NCBI RefSeq assembly: GCF_005222755.1
Contig: NZ_STGD01000003.1
Location: forward strand, 124,001 to 188,000
Direction of reading: 5' to 3'
DNA from: Roseomonas sp. HF4
GTDB lineage: Bacteria > Pseudomonadota > Alphaproteobacteria > Acetobacterales > Acetobacteraceae
Length of the DNA: 64,000 bases
Shown here: positions 34,992-44,177 of the stretch, in pieces
Numbering within the stretch: position 1 is the stretch's first letter
Layout of the letters: each line of letters opens with the position of its first letter
Position numbers and translations under genes: made by a program
Notes under the pieces: generated by a model
What the model was told of the DNA's origin: nothing
What the model saw: the letters and a program-made list of their open reading frames with translations, nothing else
Databases searched by the model: none

Positions 34992-36179
34992 ATGGCCGAG
35001 GACAGCGTGGGCGCCTTCGTTCCCGGGGAACGGGCAACGCGCGGCGGCGCCCCGGCCGGGCCGCTCGCGGGGCTCACCTTCGCGGTCAAGGACCTCTATG
35101 ACGTCGCGGGCGTGGTCACGGGCTACGGCAACCCTGACTGGGCGCGCACGCACCCGCCGGCGGTGCGCGATGCGGCGGTGGTCTCGGCGCTGCTCGGCGC
35201 CGGCGCCGCTCTCGTCGGCAAGACGCGGACGGTCGAGCTTGCCTACGGCCTGACCGGCGAGAATGTCTGGCAGGGCACGCCCATCAACCCGGCCGCGCCG
35301 GACCGCTTCCCGGGCGGGTCGTCCTGCGGCTCGGCGGCCGCCGTGGCGGCGGGACTCGCCGACATCGCCATGGGCTCGGACACCGGCGGCTCGGTGCGCA
35401 TCCCGGCCTCCTATTGCGGCGTGTTCGGCATCCGGCCGAGCTGGGGCGCGGTCAGCCTGGTGGGCGCCTGCCCGCTCGGGCCGTCATTCGACACGGCCGG
35501 CTGGTTCGCGGCGCGCGCCGCGGTGCTGCGCCGCGCGGGGGAGGTGCTGCTGCCCCCGGGGGGCGAGGCGCCGCTCGGCCCGCTGCTCAAGGTGCAGGAG
35601 GCCTGGGTCAATGCCGAGCCCGGCACTGCCGCCGCGCTCGCCGACGGGCTCGCCGCGGCCGAAGCCGTGCTCGGCCCCGCGCTGGCCGTGCATCTGGCGC
35701 CCGAGGGGCTCGATGCCTTCTACGAGAATTTCCGCTGCGCCCAGGCCGAGGAAGCCTGGACCACGCTCGGCCCCTGGATCGCGGCGACCGACCCCGCCTT
35801 CGGCCCCGGCGTGAAGGAACGCTTCGCCGCAGCGCGCGCGATGGACCCCGCCAAGGCGGCGGCGGGGCGGGCCTTCCGGCGGATGGCGCAGGCGCGGCTG
35901 CATGCGCTGCTGGGCGGCGGCGCGGTGCTGATCTACCCGACCGCCCCCGCGCCGGCGCCGCTGCTGACGGCGAGCCAGGCGGAGCAGAACGCGGTGCGGG
36001 AGCGGACGATGGGCGTGACCGCGATCGCAGGCCTCGGCGGCCTGCCGGAGGTGACCCTGCCGGCCGCGCGCGTGGACGGCGCGCCGGTCGGGCTCTCGCT
36101 CGTGGCCGCCCCCGGGCGGGACCGCGCGCTGCTGGCGCTGGCCGAGCGCGTCGCCGCCGCCGCGGGGCTGCCGGCATGA
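34992..36179 (+). CDS. Amidase (amidase signature family)
   Basis: A 395-residue amidase. The Ser-Ser-Lys triad is complete: Lys in FAVKDLYDVAG (near 35), cis-Ser in PGGSSCGSAAAVAAG (near 108) and nucleophile Ser in GSDTGGSVRIPASYCG (near 130). It is shorter than GatA (about 480) and has no tail typical of GatA, so it is a stand-alone amidase of small amides or related substrates in the cytoplasm. The ATGA overlap with the following acetyltransferase gene shows coupling. Its substrate is unknown. Confidence 0.9.
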   Translation: MAEDSVGAFVPGERATRGGAPAGPLAGLTFAVKDLYDVAGVVTGYGNPDWARTHPPAVRDAAVVSALLGAGAALVGKTRTVELAYGLTGENVWQGTPINPAAPDRFPGGSSCGSAAAVAAGLADIAMGSDTGGSVRIPASYCGVFGIRPSWGAVSLVGACPLGPSFDTAGWFAARAAVLRRAGEVLLPPGGEAPLGPLLKVQEAWVNAEPGTAAALADGLAAAEAVLGPALAVHLAPEGLDAFYENFRCAQAEEAWTTLGPWIAATDPAFGPGVKERFAAARAMDPAKAAAGRAFRRMAQARLHALLGGGAVLIYPTAPAPAPLLTASQAEQNAVRERTMGVTAIAGLGGLPEVTLPAARVDGAPVGLSLVAAPGRDRALLALAERVAAAAGLPA

Positions 36180-36703
36180 CGCTCGCGCTGCGCGACGCCG
36201 GGCCGGCCGACATCGCGGACATCACCGCGATCTACGCCCATCACGTCCTGACCGGTGCCGGCACCTTCGAGGAGGAACCGCCCGACGTGGCCGAGATGGC
36301 CGCGCGCATGGCGAAGGTGCAGGGCGCGGGATGCGCCTGGCTGGTGGCTGAGGACGAGGCGGGGCGCATCCTCGGCTTCGGCTATTTCTCGCAGTACCGG
36401 GACCGCTCGGCCTACCGGTATTGCGCCGAGGATTCCGTCTATGTCCGCAACGACATCCGCGGCCAGGGCGTGGGCAAGGCGCTGGTGGCGGAACTGCTGG
36501 CGCGCGCCGAGGCGCGGGGCTTCCGGCAGATGATCGCGGTGATCGGCGATTCCGAGAATGTCGGCTCGATCGGGCTGCATCTCTCGCTGGGCTTCCGGCA
36601 GGCGGGCATCCTGAAGGCAGCGGGCATGAAGTTCGGCCGCTGGCTCGACGTGGTGCAGATGCAGAGGCCGCTCGGCGAGGGCGACCGGAGCCTGCCGGCC
36701 TGA
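36176..36703 (+). CDS. GNAT acetyltransferase, phosphinothricin/methionine sulfoximine-like
   Basis: A 175-residue GNAT enzyme of the Pat/MddA type. HHVLTGAGTFEEEPPDVAEM near 22, YFSQYRDRSAYRYCAEDSVY near 70, the acetyl-CoA site RGQGVGKALV near 97 and the late GFRQAGILKAAGMKFGRWLD near 140 are all typical. The group acetylates phosphinothricin, methionine sulfoximine or related amines. The physiological substrate here is unknown. It overlaps the amidase by 4 bp, so the two products may act on related amide or amine compounds. Confidence 0.88.
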   Translation: MTLALRDAGPADIADITAIYAHHVLTGAGTFEEEPPDVAEMAARMAKVQGAGCAWLVAEDEAGRILGFGYFSQYRDRSAYRYCAEDSVYVRNDIRGQGVGKALVAELLARAEARGFRQMIAVIGDSENVGSIGLHLSLGFRQAGILKAAGMKFGRWLDVVQMQRPLGEGDRSLPA

Positions 36704-36740
36704 GCCCGTCGCCGCCCCCCGCCGACCGGGGAGGACGGGC

Positions 36741-38006
36741 ATGAGGGCCCGGCTGCTGGCGTTCCGCGAATGGGCCGGCGACGTCTTTTGGGTCATCCCC
36801 GTGCTGCTTTCAGCCGCCGGGATGCTGCTGGCGGAGGCGATGCGGTGGCTCGAGGTCCCGGGCCATGCGGGGCTGCCGCCCGACCTTGTCTTCGCGGCGG
36901 ATGCGGCCGGCGCGCGGGCGCTGCTCGGCGTGGTCGCGGGCTCGGCGATCGGCGTTGCGGGCACGATCTTCTCGATCACCATCGCGGCGCTGTCGATGAC
37001 CTCGGGCCAGATGGGGCCGCGGCTGCTGCGGAACTTCGTGCGCGACAGTGGGAACCGCTGGGCGCTCGGCCTGTTCCTCATGACCTTTGCCTATGCCGTG
37101 ACGCTGCAGCGCGGCGTGGGCGCGCAGGCAGTGCCGCATCTCGGCCTTGCCGTCGCGGTCGGGCTCGCGCTGCTCTGCACCGGCACGCTGGCCTGGTTTG
37201 TCCATCACGTGGCGACGGGCATCAATGTCGAGACGGTCATCACGCTGGTCCATACCGAATTGATGCAGGCTGCGGCGCGGCTGACCCATGCGGATCCTCC
37301 GGGCGCACCCGTGCTGCTCGCCCTGCCGCCGCCGCGCGGCGCGCCCGTGCGCTGCGGCGGCACCGGTTACCTGCGCGCGATCGACTACGGTGCCCTGGCC
37401 GACTGGGCAGCCGCGCAGGACGCCGTGCTGGTCGTGATGGCGCGGCCGGGGGACTACCTGCACCCCGCCTCGCGCGTCGCCGAGGTGGTCCCGGGCACGA
37501 AACGGGACGAGGCCGAGGCGGCGCTGCGCGCGGCGATGTCGCTCGGGCCGAGCCCGGCGGCGGCGCAGGACCTCGAATTCGCGGTTCGGCAGTTGGTCGA
37601 GGTCGCGGTGCGCGCGTTGTCGCCCGGCGTGAACGACCCCTTCACCGCCATGGCCGTGCTCGACCGGCTGGGCGCTGTGCTCGCGGGCCTGGCTGGGCGA
37701 CATTTTCCCGCGCCCGCGCTGCTGCGGGACCAGCGCGTGGTGCTCTACCGCCGCGTCACGACCCATACCGGGCTCTGCGACGCGATGTTCCACATGATCC
37801 GCGAGGCGGGGGGCCGCGAGGCGGCAGTGCTGATCCGCCTCCTCGAGGTGCTGGAGGCGACGCTCGATGTCGAGGCCGATCCCGCGCGGCGCACGGTGCT
37901 GCAGCGCCATGCGAGGCTGGCGCTCGCGACCGGGCGCCGCTGCATCGCGGACGAGGCCGGATGCGAGGACCTCGAGCTGCGCGCCGCGTCCATCGCGCAG
38001 GCGTGA
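36741..38006 (+). CDS. DUF2254 membrane protein
   Basis: A 421-residue protein of the DUF2254 family, predicted integral membrane proteins of unknown function. Four hydrophobic segments lie in the first 160 residues: VFWVIPVLLSAAGMLL, LLGVVAGSAIGVAGTIFSITI, WALGLFLMTFAYAVTL and LGLAVAVGLALLCTGTLAWF. The SMTSGQMGPRLLRNF region near 90 is characteristic. The large C-terminal part is soluble, with the ALSPGVNDPFTA motif near 293. A Shine-Dalgarno GAGGAC precedes the ATG. It is followed by a small gene in the same direction. Confidence 0.9.
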   Translation: MRARLLAFREWAGDVFWVIPVLLSAAGMLLAEAMRWLEVPGHAGLPPDLVFAADAAGARALLGVVAGSAIGVAGTIFSITIAALSMTSGQMGPRLLRNFVRDSGNRWALGLFLMTFAYAVTLQRGVGAQAVPHLGLAVAVGLALLCTGTLAWFVHHVATGINVETVITLVHTELMQAAARLTHADPPGAPVLLALPPPRGAPVRCGGTGYLRAIDYGALADWAAAQDAVLVVMARPGDYLHPASRVAEVVPGTKRDEAEAALRAAMSLGPSPAAAQDLEFAVRQLVEVAVRALSPGVNDPFTAMAVLDRLGAVLAGLAGRHFPAPALLRDQRVVLYRRVTTHTGLCDAMFHMIREAGGREAAVLIRLLEVLEATLDVEADPARRTVLQRHARLALATGRRCIADEAGCEDLELRAASIAQA

Positions 38007-38104
38007 CCGGCGCCGCATTGCCGGTCGCCGTCGCATGGCCCATCTCAAGGGCCCCGAGGCGGCGGCACCCCCGCCGCGGCCCGGCCTGCGGAAGGGAGGA
38101 GCAT

Positions 38105-38443
38105 ATGCCTGCCCACCACGCGATGCCCGCACGGGTCCTGGAACGCGCCATGTTGACCCCGGCGGAGGTGTTCGAGACCCCGGAACAGGTTGTCGCCCAT
38201 GACGGCCTGACCCGGGCGCAGAAAATCGAGATCCTGCGCCGCTGGGAATACGACGCGGCCTCGGAGGCCGTGGCGATCGAGGAAGGCATGGCGGGCGGCG
38301 AGGAAGTGCTGCTGCGGCGGATCACGCTGGCGCTGGACGGGCTGGCTGACGGTCTCGACCCCGACCGGACGGCTGCTGGCAAGCAGGGCGGCTTTCCGCG
38401 CGCGGCGGTGACGGGCGCGCGCGGCGGCGCCCGCGGCAGCTGA
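38105..38443 (+). CDS. Small conserved-type hypothetical protein
   Basis: A 112-residue soluble protein whose N-terminal half contains VFETPEQVVAHDGLTRAQKI, a helix-rich region of the sort seen in short stand-alone alphaproteobacterial proteins paired with DUF2254 or CBS genes. KIEILRRWEYDA near 45 is strongly patterned. The C-terminal 30 residues are low-complexity. GAAGGGAGGA, ending 4 bases before the ATG, is a very good ribosome site. No function is known. Confidence 0.72.
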   Translation: MPAHHAMPARVLERAMLTPAEVFETPEQVVAHDGLTRAQKIEILRRWEYDAASEAVAIEEGMAGGEEVLLRRITLALDGLADGLDPDRTAAGKQGGFPRAAVTGARGGARGS

Positions 38444-38634
38444 GGCGGCGCGGTCCGCGCAGCCGCGCGCCGCGCCGGGGCAGGAGCCGATCGGATGGAT
38501 CGGTTCCTGTGGAACGGTACCTGATTCAAGCGTCGCCGGCGCCCCGATCGGCCCGGCCGCTGCCGGATCAGACCCGGTCGGGCATAAGCCACTCTGGAAT
38601 CGAGATTTTCCGGATCAGGGCATCCGGCCGGATG

Positions 38635-39012
38635 TCAGGCGTGCGCCGGGGCCGCCCGGAAGCGGGCCGCGGTCAGGGCGTCGCGCGCCAGGGCCTGCGT
38701 CACTTCCGCACGGCCCTCGGCCGTGACCGGCAGCACAAGCACCCGCTCGAACCATCCGGCGCGGCCGCGAACCCGCGCCTGGAACAGGCGGTCGAGGGCC
38801 AGCGCCGCCGCGCTCCGGCCCGCGCAGCAGGCGCAGCCGGCGGCGTGGAGGGTGACGGGGCGGAAGCCGTCGGCGGCTATCGTACCGGGCGCCGCGATGG
38901 CCTCGCCCTCGGCCAGCAGCGCGGCTGGGCGCCCGGCCGCGAGCGCCGTCGGCAGCGCCGCGGCATCGTCCAGCAGCGTCACGGGAATGCGGGCGTCGAG
39001 CGACCAGACCAT
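38635..39012 (-). CDS. Hypothetical protein with CxCC motif, divergent from the SahR-metH unit
   Basis: A 125-residue cytoplasmic protein with a CACC cluster near 58-61 (AGCACCAGRSAAALALDRLF), which could bind a metal or be redox active. The N-terminal 50 residues (IPVTLLDDAAALPTAL) look like a Rossmann-like fragment of CobW/GTPase-related proteins, but no P-loop is visible. The start lies 12 bp from a palindrome shared with the divergent ArsR-type regulator. A link with methionine or metal metabolism is inferred from position only. Confidence 0.6.
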   Translation of the reverse strand: MVWSLDARIPVTLLDDAAALPTALAAGRPAALLAEGEAIAAPGTIAADGFRPVTLHAAGCACCAGRSAAALALDRLFQARVRGRAGWFERVLVLPVTAEGRAEVTQALARDALTAARFRAAPAHA

Positions 39013-39023
39013 GATGTGCTGGA

Positions 39024-39041
39024 CATAAGGATATCTTTATG
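39024..39041. promoter_or_regulatory. Candidate SahR operator palindrome
   Basis: CATAAGGATATCTTTATG is an 18-bp palindrome apart from one mismatched pair. It lies 17 bp before the ArsR-methyltransferase start and in the gap shared with the divergent CxCC gene. Flanking GGACATA (39021-39027) and TATGTCC (39044-39050) extend the symmetry imperfectly. Winged-helix ArsR regulators bind such AT-rich palindromes. Confidence 0.65.
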
Positions 39042-39057
39042 ACTATGTCCAGTCCTT

Positions 39058-39996
39058 ATGGATTCCCTGCTGACCCAGCTTCGCGCCGCCGCCGAGCCGA
39101 CCCGGCTCCGGCTGCTCGCGCTCTGCGCGCGGGGGGCCTGGTGCGTCTCGGACCTGGTCGCGATCCTTGGCCAGTCGCAGCCTCGCCTGTCGCGCCACCT
39201 GAAGCTGCTGGTCGAGGCCGGGCTGCTGGTGCGCACGCCCGAGGGTGCCAATGCCTGGTTCCAGCTGGCGCCCGAGGCCGACCTCGCGCGCCAGGTGCTC
39301 GCCCGCCTGCCGGAGGATGACCCGATGCTCGCCGCCGACCGCCGCGCCGCCGCGCGGCTGGCGGCGGAACGCGCGCGCGTCGCCTCCGAGGCCTTCCGCC
39401 GCCACGGCGCCGACTGGGACGAGGTGCGTGCACTCGGCCTGCCCGACGCGGCCATCGCGGCCGCGCTCGACGCCGCGCTGCCCGCGCGGATCGGCAAGCT
39501 GCTCGACATCGGCTGCGGCACCGGCGGGTTGCTCGAGCGCCTCGCGGGGCGGATCGAGGAGGGTCTCGGCGTCGACGCGTCCCGCGACATGCTCGCGCTG
39601 GCGCGGACACGGCTGGCCGAGCGCGGCCTGTCGCACATCGCGGTGCGCCAGGCGGACATGTACCGCTTGCCGATCGCCGACAGCGTCTTCGACGCCGTCA
39701 CGCTGCAGATGGTGCTGCACTACGCCGAGGACCCGGCCGTCGCGCTGGCCGAGGCCGCGCGCGTGCTGAAGCCCGGCGGCATCATGGTCATCGTGGACCT
39801 CGCGCCGCACCAGCGGGGCGACCTGCTGGGCGCGCACGCGCATCGCTGGCCGGGCTTCGACGATGCCGGCATCGCCGGCTGGCTCGGCGCCACGGGCTGC
39901 GTCCCGGCGCGCAGCGCCACGGTCGAGGGGCCACTTCCCGTCCGCATCTGGGTCGCGGAGCGCAAGACCCGGTCTGTTTCCGTCCTGACCTTCTGA
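39058..39996 (+). CDS. ArsR-type regulator with SAM-methyltransferase domain (SahR-like)
   Basis: A 312-residue fusion. Residues 1-95 are an ArsR winged helix (EPTRLRLLALCARGAWCVSDL and RLSRHLKLLVEAGLL). Residues about 140-310 are a class I methyltransferase fold with LLDIGCGTGGLLERL and the SAM/SAH-binding acidic residues following. Such proteins act as sensors of S-adenosylhomocysteine (SahR) and control methionine-cycle genes in Proteobacteria. No ArsR-type cysteine metal site is evident. metH begins 10 bp later, so both are in one operon under the palindrome upstream. The activity as an enzyme is not needed for sensing. Confidence 0.85.
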   Translation: MDSLLTQLRAAAEPTRLRLLALCARGAWCVSDLVAILGQSQPRLSRHLKLLVEAGLLVRTPEGANAWFQLAPEADLARQVLARLPEDDPMLAADRRAAARLAAERARVASEAFRRHGADWDEVRALGLPDAAIAAALDAALPARIGKLLDIGCGTGGLLERLAGRIEEGLGVDASRDMLALARTRLAERGLSHIAVRQADMYRLPIADSVFDAVTLQMVLHYAEDPAVALAEAARVLKPGGIMVIVDLAPHQRGDLLGAHAHRWPGFDDAGIAGWLGATGCVPARSATVEGPLPVRIWVAERKTRSVSVLTF

Positions 39997-40006
39997 GGCC
40001 AAGCCA

Positions 40007-43000
40007 ATGTCCCGCCCGCACCTCCTCGATGCCCTCCGCGACCGCGTGCTGCTGTGCGACGGCGGCATGGGCGCGCGCGTGCAGGTGATGGACCTGGACG
40101 TGGAGCGCGACTTCTGGGGCAAGGAGAACTGCACGGACGTGCTGGTGCTCTCGCGGCCCGACGTGGTGCGCGAGATCCACCGCGACTACTTCGCCGCCGG
40201 CGCCGACATGGTGCTGACCAACACCTTCGGCGGATCCCCCGTGACGCTGGCCGAGTTCGAGCTGGAGGATAAGGCGTTCGAGCTCAACAAGCGCGCCGTC
40301 GAGATCGCGCGCGAGGCGGCGGAAGGCTTCGCCGATGGCCGCCACCGTTGGGTGGTGGGAGACATCGGGCCGGGGACGAAGCTGCCGACGCTTGGCAACA
40401 TTGCGTATGACGCGCTGGAGGCGGCGCTCCTGGTCCAGTGCCGCGGCCTGATCGCCGGCGGCGCCGACGCGCTGCTGACCGAGACGAACCAGGACACGCT
40501 GTTCATCAAGGCCGCCGTCAACGCCGCCAAGATCGCGCGCGCCGAGGCCAAGTCGGACATCCCGGTGTTCGTCCAGGTGACGGTCGAGACGACGGGCACG
40601 CTGCTGGTCGGCCCCGACATCGGCGCTGCCGCGGCCGTCGTCCATTCGCTCGACGTGCCGCTGATGGGGCTGAACTGCGCGACGGGGCCGCAGGAGATGG
40701 CCGAGCACGTCCGCTGGCTCGCGCAGAACTGGCCCGGACTGATCTCCTGCCAGCCGAATGCGGGCCTGCCGGAACTCGTGGACGGCAAGACGCACTACCC
40801 GCTGGGCGCCGCGGAGCTCGCGACCTGGATGGAGCGCTTCGTCACCGAGGACGGGTTGAACCTGATCGGCGGCTGCTGCGGCACCTCGACGCCGCACATC
40901 GCCGCGCTGGACGCGATGCTGCGCAAGCTCGGCGGTGCCGCGGCGCGGCCAGCGCCGGTACGGCGCAGGCCGGTCTGGGTGCCCTCGGTCGCATCGCTCT
41001 ATTCGGCCGTGCCGCTGCGCCAGGAGAACGCCTATTTCTCGATCGGCGAGCGCTGCAACGCGAACGGATCGAAGGCCTGGCGGGAGCGCCAGGCGGCCGG
41101 CGACTGGGATGGCTGCGTCGCCATGGGGCGCGAGCAGGTGCAGGAGGGCTCGAACAGCCTCGACATCTGCACCGCCTTCGTCGGCCGTGACGAGCTGGCC
41201 GAGATGACCGAGGTGATCCGCCGCTTCACCAGCAGCGTGAACGCGCCGCTGGTGATCGACAGCACCGAGACGCCGATCATCGAGGCCGCGCTGAAGCTGC
41301 ATGGCGGCAAGGCGATCATCAACTCGATCAACTTCGAGGAAGGCGAGAAGGCCGCCGCCGACCGCATGGTGCTGGCCAAGAAATTCGGCGCCGCCGTCAT
41401 CGCGCTCACCATCGACGAGGTGGGCATGGCCAAGACCGCCGAGGACAAGCTGCGCATCGCGACGCGCCTGGTGGAATTCGCCTGCGACCGCTACGGCCTG
41501 CCGCAATCCGACCTGATGATCGACCCGCTGACCTTCACCATCGCGACCGGCAACGAGGACGACCGCAAGCTCGGCCTCTGGACGCTGGAGGGGATCCGGA
41601 TGATCCGGGAGAAGTTCCCCGACATCCAGATCATCCTCGGCCTGTCGAACATCTCCTTCGGCCTCAACCCGGCGGCGCGGCACGTGCTGAACAGCGTGTT
41701 CCTGGACCACGCGGTCAAGGCCGGCATGACGGGTGCCATCGTGCATGTCAGCAAGATCAAGCCGCTGCACCTGATCCCGCCGGAGGAGGTCCAGGTGGTC
41801 GAGGACCTGATCTTCGACCGCCGCCGCGAGGACTACGACCCGTTGCAGAAGGTGCTGGAGATCTTCTCCGGCCGGAAAGCGGCGGACAACGTCAAGAAGG
41901 TGCGCGCCGAGACGGTCGAGGGCCGGCTCAAGGACCGCATCGTGGATGGCGACCGCAAGGGGCTGGACGACGAGCTGGCCGACGCGCTTGCCAAGGGCAT
42001 CGCGCCGCTGTCGATCATCAACGACGTGCTGCTGGACGGCATGAAGGTGGTGGGCGAGCTGTTCGGCGCCGGCAAGATGCAGCTGCCCTTCGTGCTGCAG
42101 AGCGCCGAGACGATGAAGGCTGCCGTCGCCTACCTCGAGCCGCACATGGAGCGCGTCGAGGGGCAGGAGAAGGGCACGATCGTGCTCGCGACCGTCAAGG
42201 GCGACGTGCACGACATCGGCAAGAACCTGGTCGACATCATCCTGACGAACAACGGCTATCGCGTCGTCAACCTCGGCATCAAGGTGCCGCTGGCCGACAT
42301 GGTGGCGGCGGCGAAGGAACATCGCGCGCATGCCATCGGCATGTCGGGGCTGCTGGTGAAGTCCACCGTCGTGATGCGCGAGAACCTCGAGGAGATGTCG
42401 CGCCAGAACCTCGACATCCCCGTCATGCTCGGCGGCGCGGCGCTGACGCGCAACTACGTCGAGGATGATTGCGTGCGCGCCTATGCCTGCGGGCGCGTGG
42501 CCTATGCGCGCGATGCCTTCGACGGGCTGCACCTGATGGACAAGGTGGTCGGCAACGGCTTCGACGACTATCTCGGTGCGCTGCAGGTCAAGCGCGCGGG
42601 CAAGGCGAAGAACGAGAAGCGCACCCTCGGCCAGGCGGATCCGCGCGGCTTCGCGCCGGTCGATGTCGCCTATGCCGAGGCGCGCCGCCGCCGCGTGAGC
42701 GCGGAGAGCACGCCGCCCGCGCCGCCCTTCTGGGGTGCGCGCGTGATGGAGGCGGCGCCCAAGGCGCTGGTGCCCTTCATCAACGAGCGCAGCCTCTATC
42801 AGTTCCAGTGGGGCTTCCGGAAGCAGGGCCGCTCGCTCGAGGACTTCCTCGGCTGGGCGAAGCAGGAACTGCGCCCGGTGCTCAAGCGCATGCTGGCGCT
42901 GACCGAGGAGCAGAAGATCCTGAAGCCGCAGGCGATCTACGGCTACTGGAAATGCGCCGGCGCGGGCAACGACCTGGTCCTGTTCGAGGAGGACGGCATC

Positions 43001-43507
43001 ACGGAAGCCGCGCGCTTCACGCTGCCGCGCCAGCCCAAGGAGGATGGTGAGTGCATCGCCGACTTCGTGCGCGACATCGGGGATGGGCCCGCGCATCGCG
43101 ACGTGATCGGCCTGCAGGTCGTGACCGTCGGCCAGAAGGCGTCCGACATGGCGCGCGAATGGTTCGAGGACAATCGCTACCAGGATTACCTGTATCTCCA
43201 CGGCCTGTCGGTCGAGATGGCGGAAGCGATGGCGGAATACGTCCACAAGCGCATCCGCGCCGAATGGGGCTTCGCGGGGCAGGATGACCGCGACATCGAC
43301 CGGATGCTGCAGCAGGGCTATCGCGGCGGGCGATATTCCTTCGGCTACCCAGCCTGCCCGCGGCTCGAGGACCAGGTGCCGCTGCTCAAGCTGCTCGACG
43401 CCGGGCGCATCGGCGTCGAGATCAGCGACGAATGGCAGCTGCACCCCGAGCAGTCGACCAGCGCGATCGTGCTGCACCACCCGCGGGCGAAGTACTTCTC
43501 GGTGTGA
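40007..43507 (+). CDS. metH: Cobalamin-dependent methionine synthase
   Basis: A 1166-residue, full-length MetH. The homocysteine domain (1-325) has the zinc site GLNCATGP near 222 and GGCCGTS near 288. The pterin-binding domain (about 345-620), the B12 cap (about 640-735) and the B12-binding domain follow, with the axial His in GDVHDIGKN near 735. The C-terminal reactivation domain (about 920-1166) binds S-adenosylmethionine, with GYPACP near 1112. It methylates homocysteine using methyl-tetrahydrofolate in the cytoplasm. It is co-operonic with the SahR-like gene. A hairpin follows the stop. Its need for B12 fits the B12 uptake genes nearby. Confidence 0.97.
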   Translation: MSRPHLLDALRDRVLLCDGGMGARVQVMDLDVERDFWGKENCTDVLVLSRPDVVREIHRDYFAAGADMVLTNTFGGSPVTLAEFELEDKAFELNKRAVEIAREAAEGFADGRHRWVVGDIGPGTKLPTLGNIAYDALEAALLVQCRGLIAGGADALLTETNQDTLFIKAAVNAAKIARAEAKSDIPVFVQVTVETTGTLLVGPDIGAAAAVVHSLDVPLMGLNCATGPQEMAEHVRWLAQNWPGLISCQPNAGLPELVDGKTHYPLGAAELATWMERFVTEDGLNLIGGCCGTSTPHIAALDAMLRKLGGAAARPAPVRRRPVWVPSVASLYSAVPLRQENAYFSIGERCNANGSKAWRERQAAGDWDGCVAMGREQVQEGSNSLDICTAFVGRDELAEMTEVIRRFTSSVNAPLVIDSTETPIIEAALKLHGGKAIINSINFEEGEKAAADRMVLAKKFGAAVIALTIDEVGMAKTAEDKLRIATRLVEFACDRYGLPQSDLMIDPLTFTIATGNEDDRKLGLWTLEGIRMIREKFPDIQIILGLSNISFGLNPAARHVLNSVFLDHAVKAGMTGAIVHVSKIKPLHLIPPEEVQVVEDLIFDRRREDYDPLQKVLEIFSGRKAADNVKKVRAETVEGRLKDRIVDGDRKGLDDELADALAKGIAPLSIINDVLLDGMKVVGELFGAGKMQLPFVLQSAETMKAAVAYLEPHMERVEGQEKGTIVLATVKGDVHDIGKNLVDIILTNNGYRVVNLGIKVPLADMVAAAKEHRAHAIGMSGLLVKSTVVMRENLEEMSRQNLDIPVMLGGAALTRNYVEDDCVRAYACGRVAYARDAFDGLHLMDKVVGNGFDDYLGALQVKRAGKAKNEKRTLGQADPRGFAPVDVAYAEARRRRVSAESTPPAPPFWGARVMEAAPKALVPFINERSLYQFQWGFRKQGRSLEDFLGWAKQELRPVLKRMLALTEEQKILKPQAIYGYWKCAGAGNDLVLFEEDGITEAARFTLPRQPKEDGECIADFVRDIGDGPAHRDVIGLQVVTVGQKASDMAREWFEDNRYQDYLYLHGLSVEMAEAMAEYVHKRIRAEWGFAGQDDRDIDRMLQQGYRGGRYSFGYPACPRLEDQVPLLKLLDAGRIGVEISDEWQLHPEQSTSAIVLHHPRAKYFSV

Positions 43508-43530
43508 CGGGCGCGCCGGGGGCGCGCCCG
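43508..43530. terminator. GC hairpin after metH
   Basis: CGGGCGCGCC-GGG-GGCGCGCCCG is a perfect 10-bp stem with a 3-base loop, starting right after the metH stop and before the convergent peptidase gene. There is no T-tract. Confidence 0.5.
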
Positions 43531-43538
43531 CCGCGCGC

Positions 43539-44177
43539 TCAGCGGTAGCCCATCGCCATGCAGAAATAGGCGTAGCTGTCGGCGTTGTTCAGGCACTGCT
43601 CCGCCGTGATGCCGGGCGCGCGGAAATCGGATCCGTCGGCGTGCATGTAGCCCTGCTCGCCGAAATCGTCGGTGTTGGCGAAGCGGTGCGTCGCCTCGTG
43701 GATGAAGGTGCGCACCGCCTGGAAGCGGTTGTTCATGATGTAGTCGCGGGTGACGTGGATGTCGCCCTTCGACCCGTTCGCGCCGTTCCGGACATAGCCC
43801 TCGATGTACGGCACGTCGTCGGCTTCGACGCCGAACTGGTTGACGAAGCGTGACGTGCTCGTGTTGTCCGTCTTCAGGGAGAGCTTGCCGTTTGTCATGC
43901 CGGCCTGGACCAGCTCCAGGATCGGCTGGATGCGCGGAATCGCAGAGGCGCCGGACTTGAAATAGAGCTGGATCGCGTCCTTTAGCTTCTGCGCCTCGGC
44001 GTGGCGGAGCCAGCCGATCGTGAGCTGCAGGGTGCTGTAGGCCTTTTCGACCGTCTGCATCGACGCCTGCTCCTCGGCCTTGCCGAAGAACAATTCGCGG
44101 TGCTTCAGCCTCACCTTGCCGAAGGATCCTTTGCCTGAGGTGCCGAACCAGGCGACCTTGTTGCCAAGCTGCATCAT
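43539..44177 (-). CDS. M35-like metallo-endopeptidase (Asp-zincin)
   Basis: A 212-residue protein with the zinc motif HEATH (residues 160-164) and the downstream LNNADSYAYF with its Asp at 200, the two signatures of deuterolysin / lysine-specific metallo-endopeptidase (M35, aspzincin). GYMHADG near 177 corresponds to the family's conserved loop. No signal peptide is evident, unusual for a family that is normally secreted. A good GGGAGAAAG site precedes the chosen ATG. The first ATG at 44201 would add eight residues. Its lower GC than its neighbours and its isolated position suggest recent transfer. Its partner or target is unknown. Confidence 0.72.
   Translation of the reverse strand: MMQLGNKVAWFGTSGKGSFGKVRLKHRELFFGKAEEQASMQTVEKAYSTLQLTIGWLRHAEAQKLKDAIQLYFKSGASAIPRIQPILELVQAGMTNGKLSLKTDNTSTSRFVNQFGVEADDVPYIEGYVRNGANGSKGDIHVTRDYIMNNRFQAVRTFIHEATHRFANTDDFGEQGYMHADGSDFRAPGITAEQCLNNADSYAYFCMAMGYR

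Noticed and set aside
39788..43480. A 1230-codon open frame antisense to metH
   Set aside because: It lies wholly opposite a full-length conserved enzyme. High-GC coding DNA leaves few stops on the other strand, and no motifs are present.
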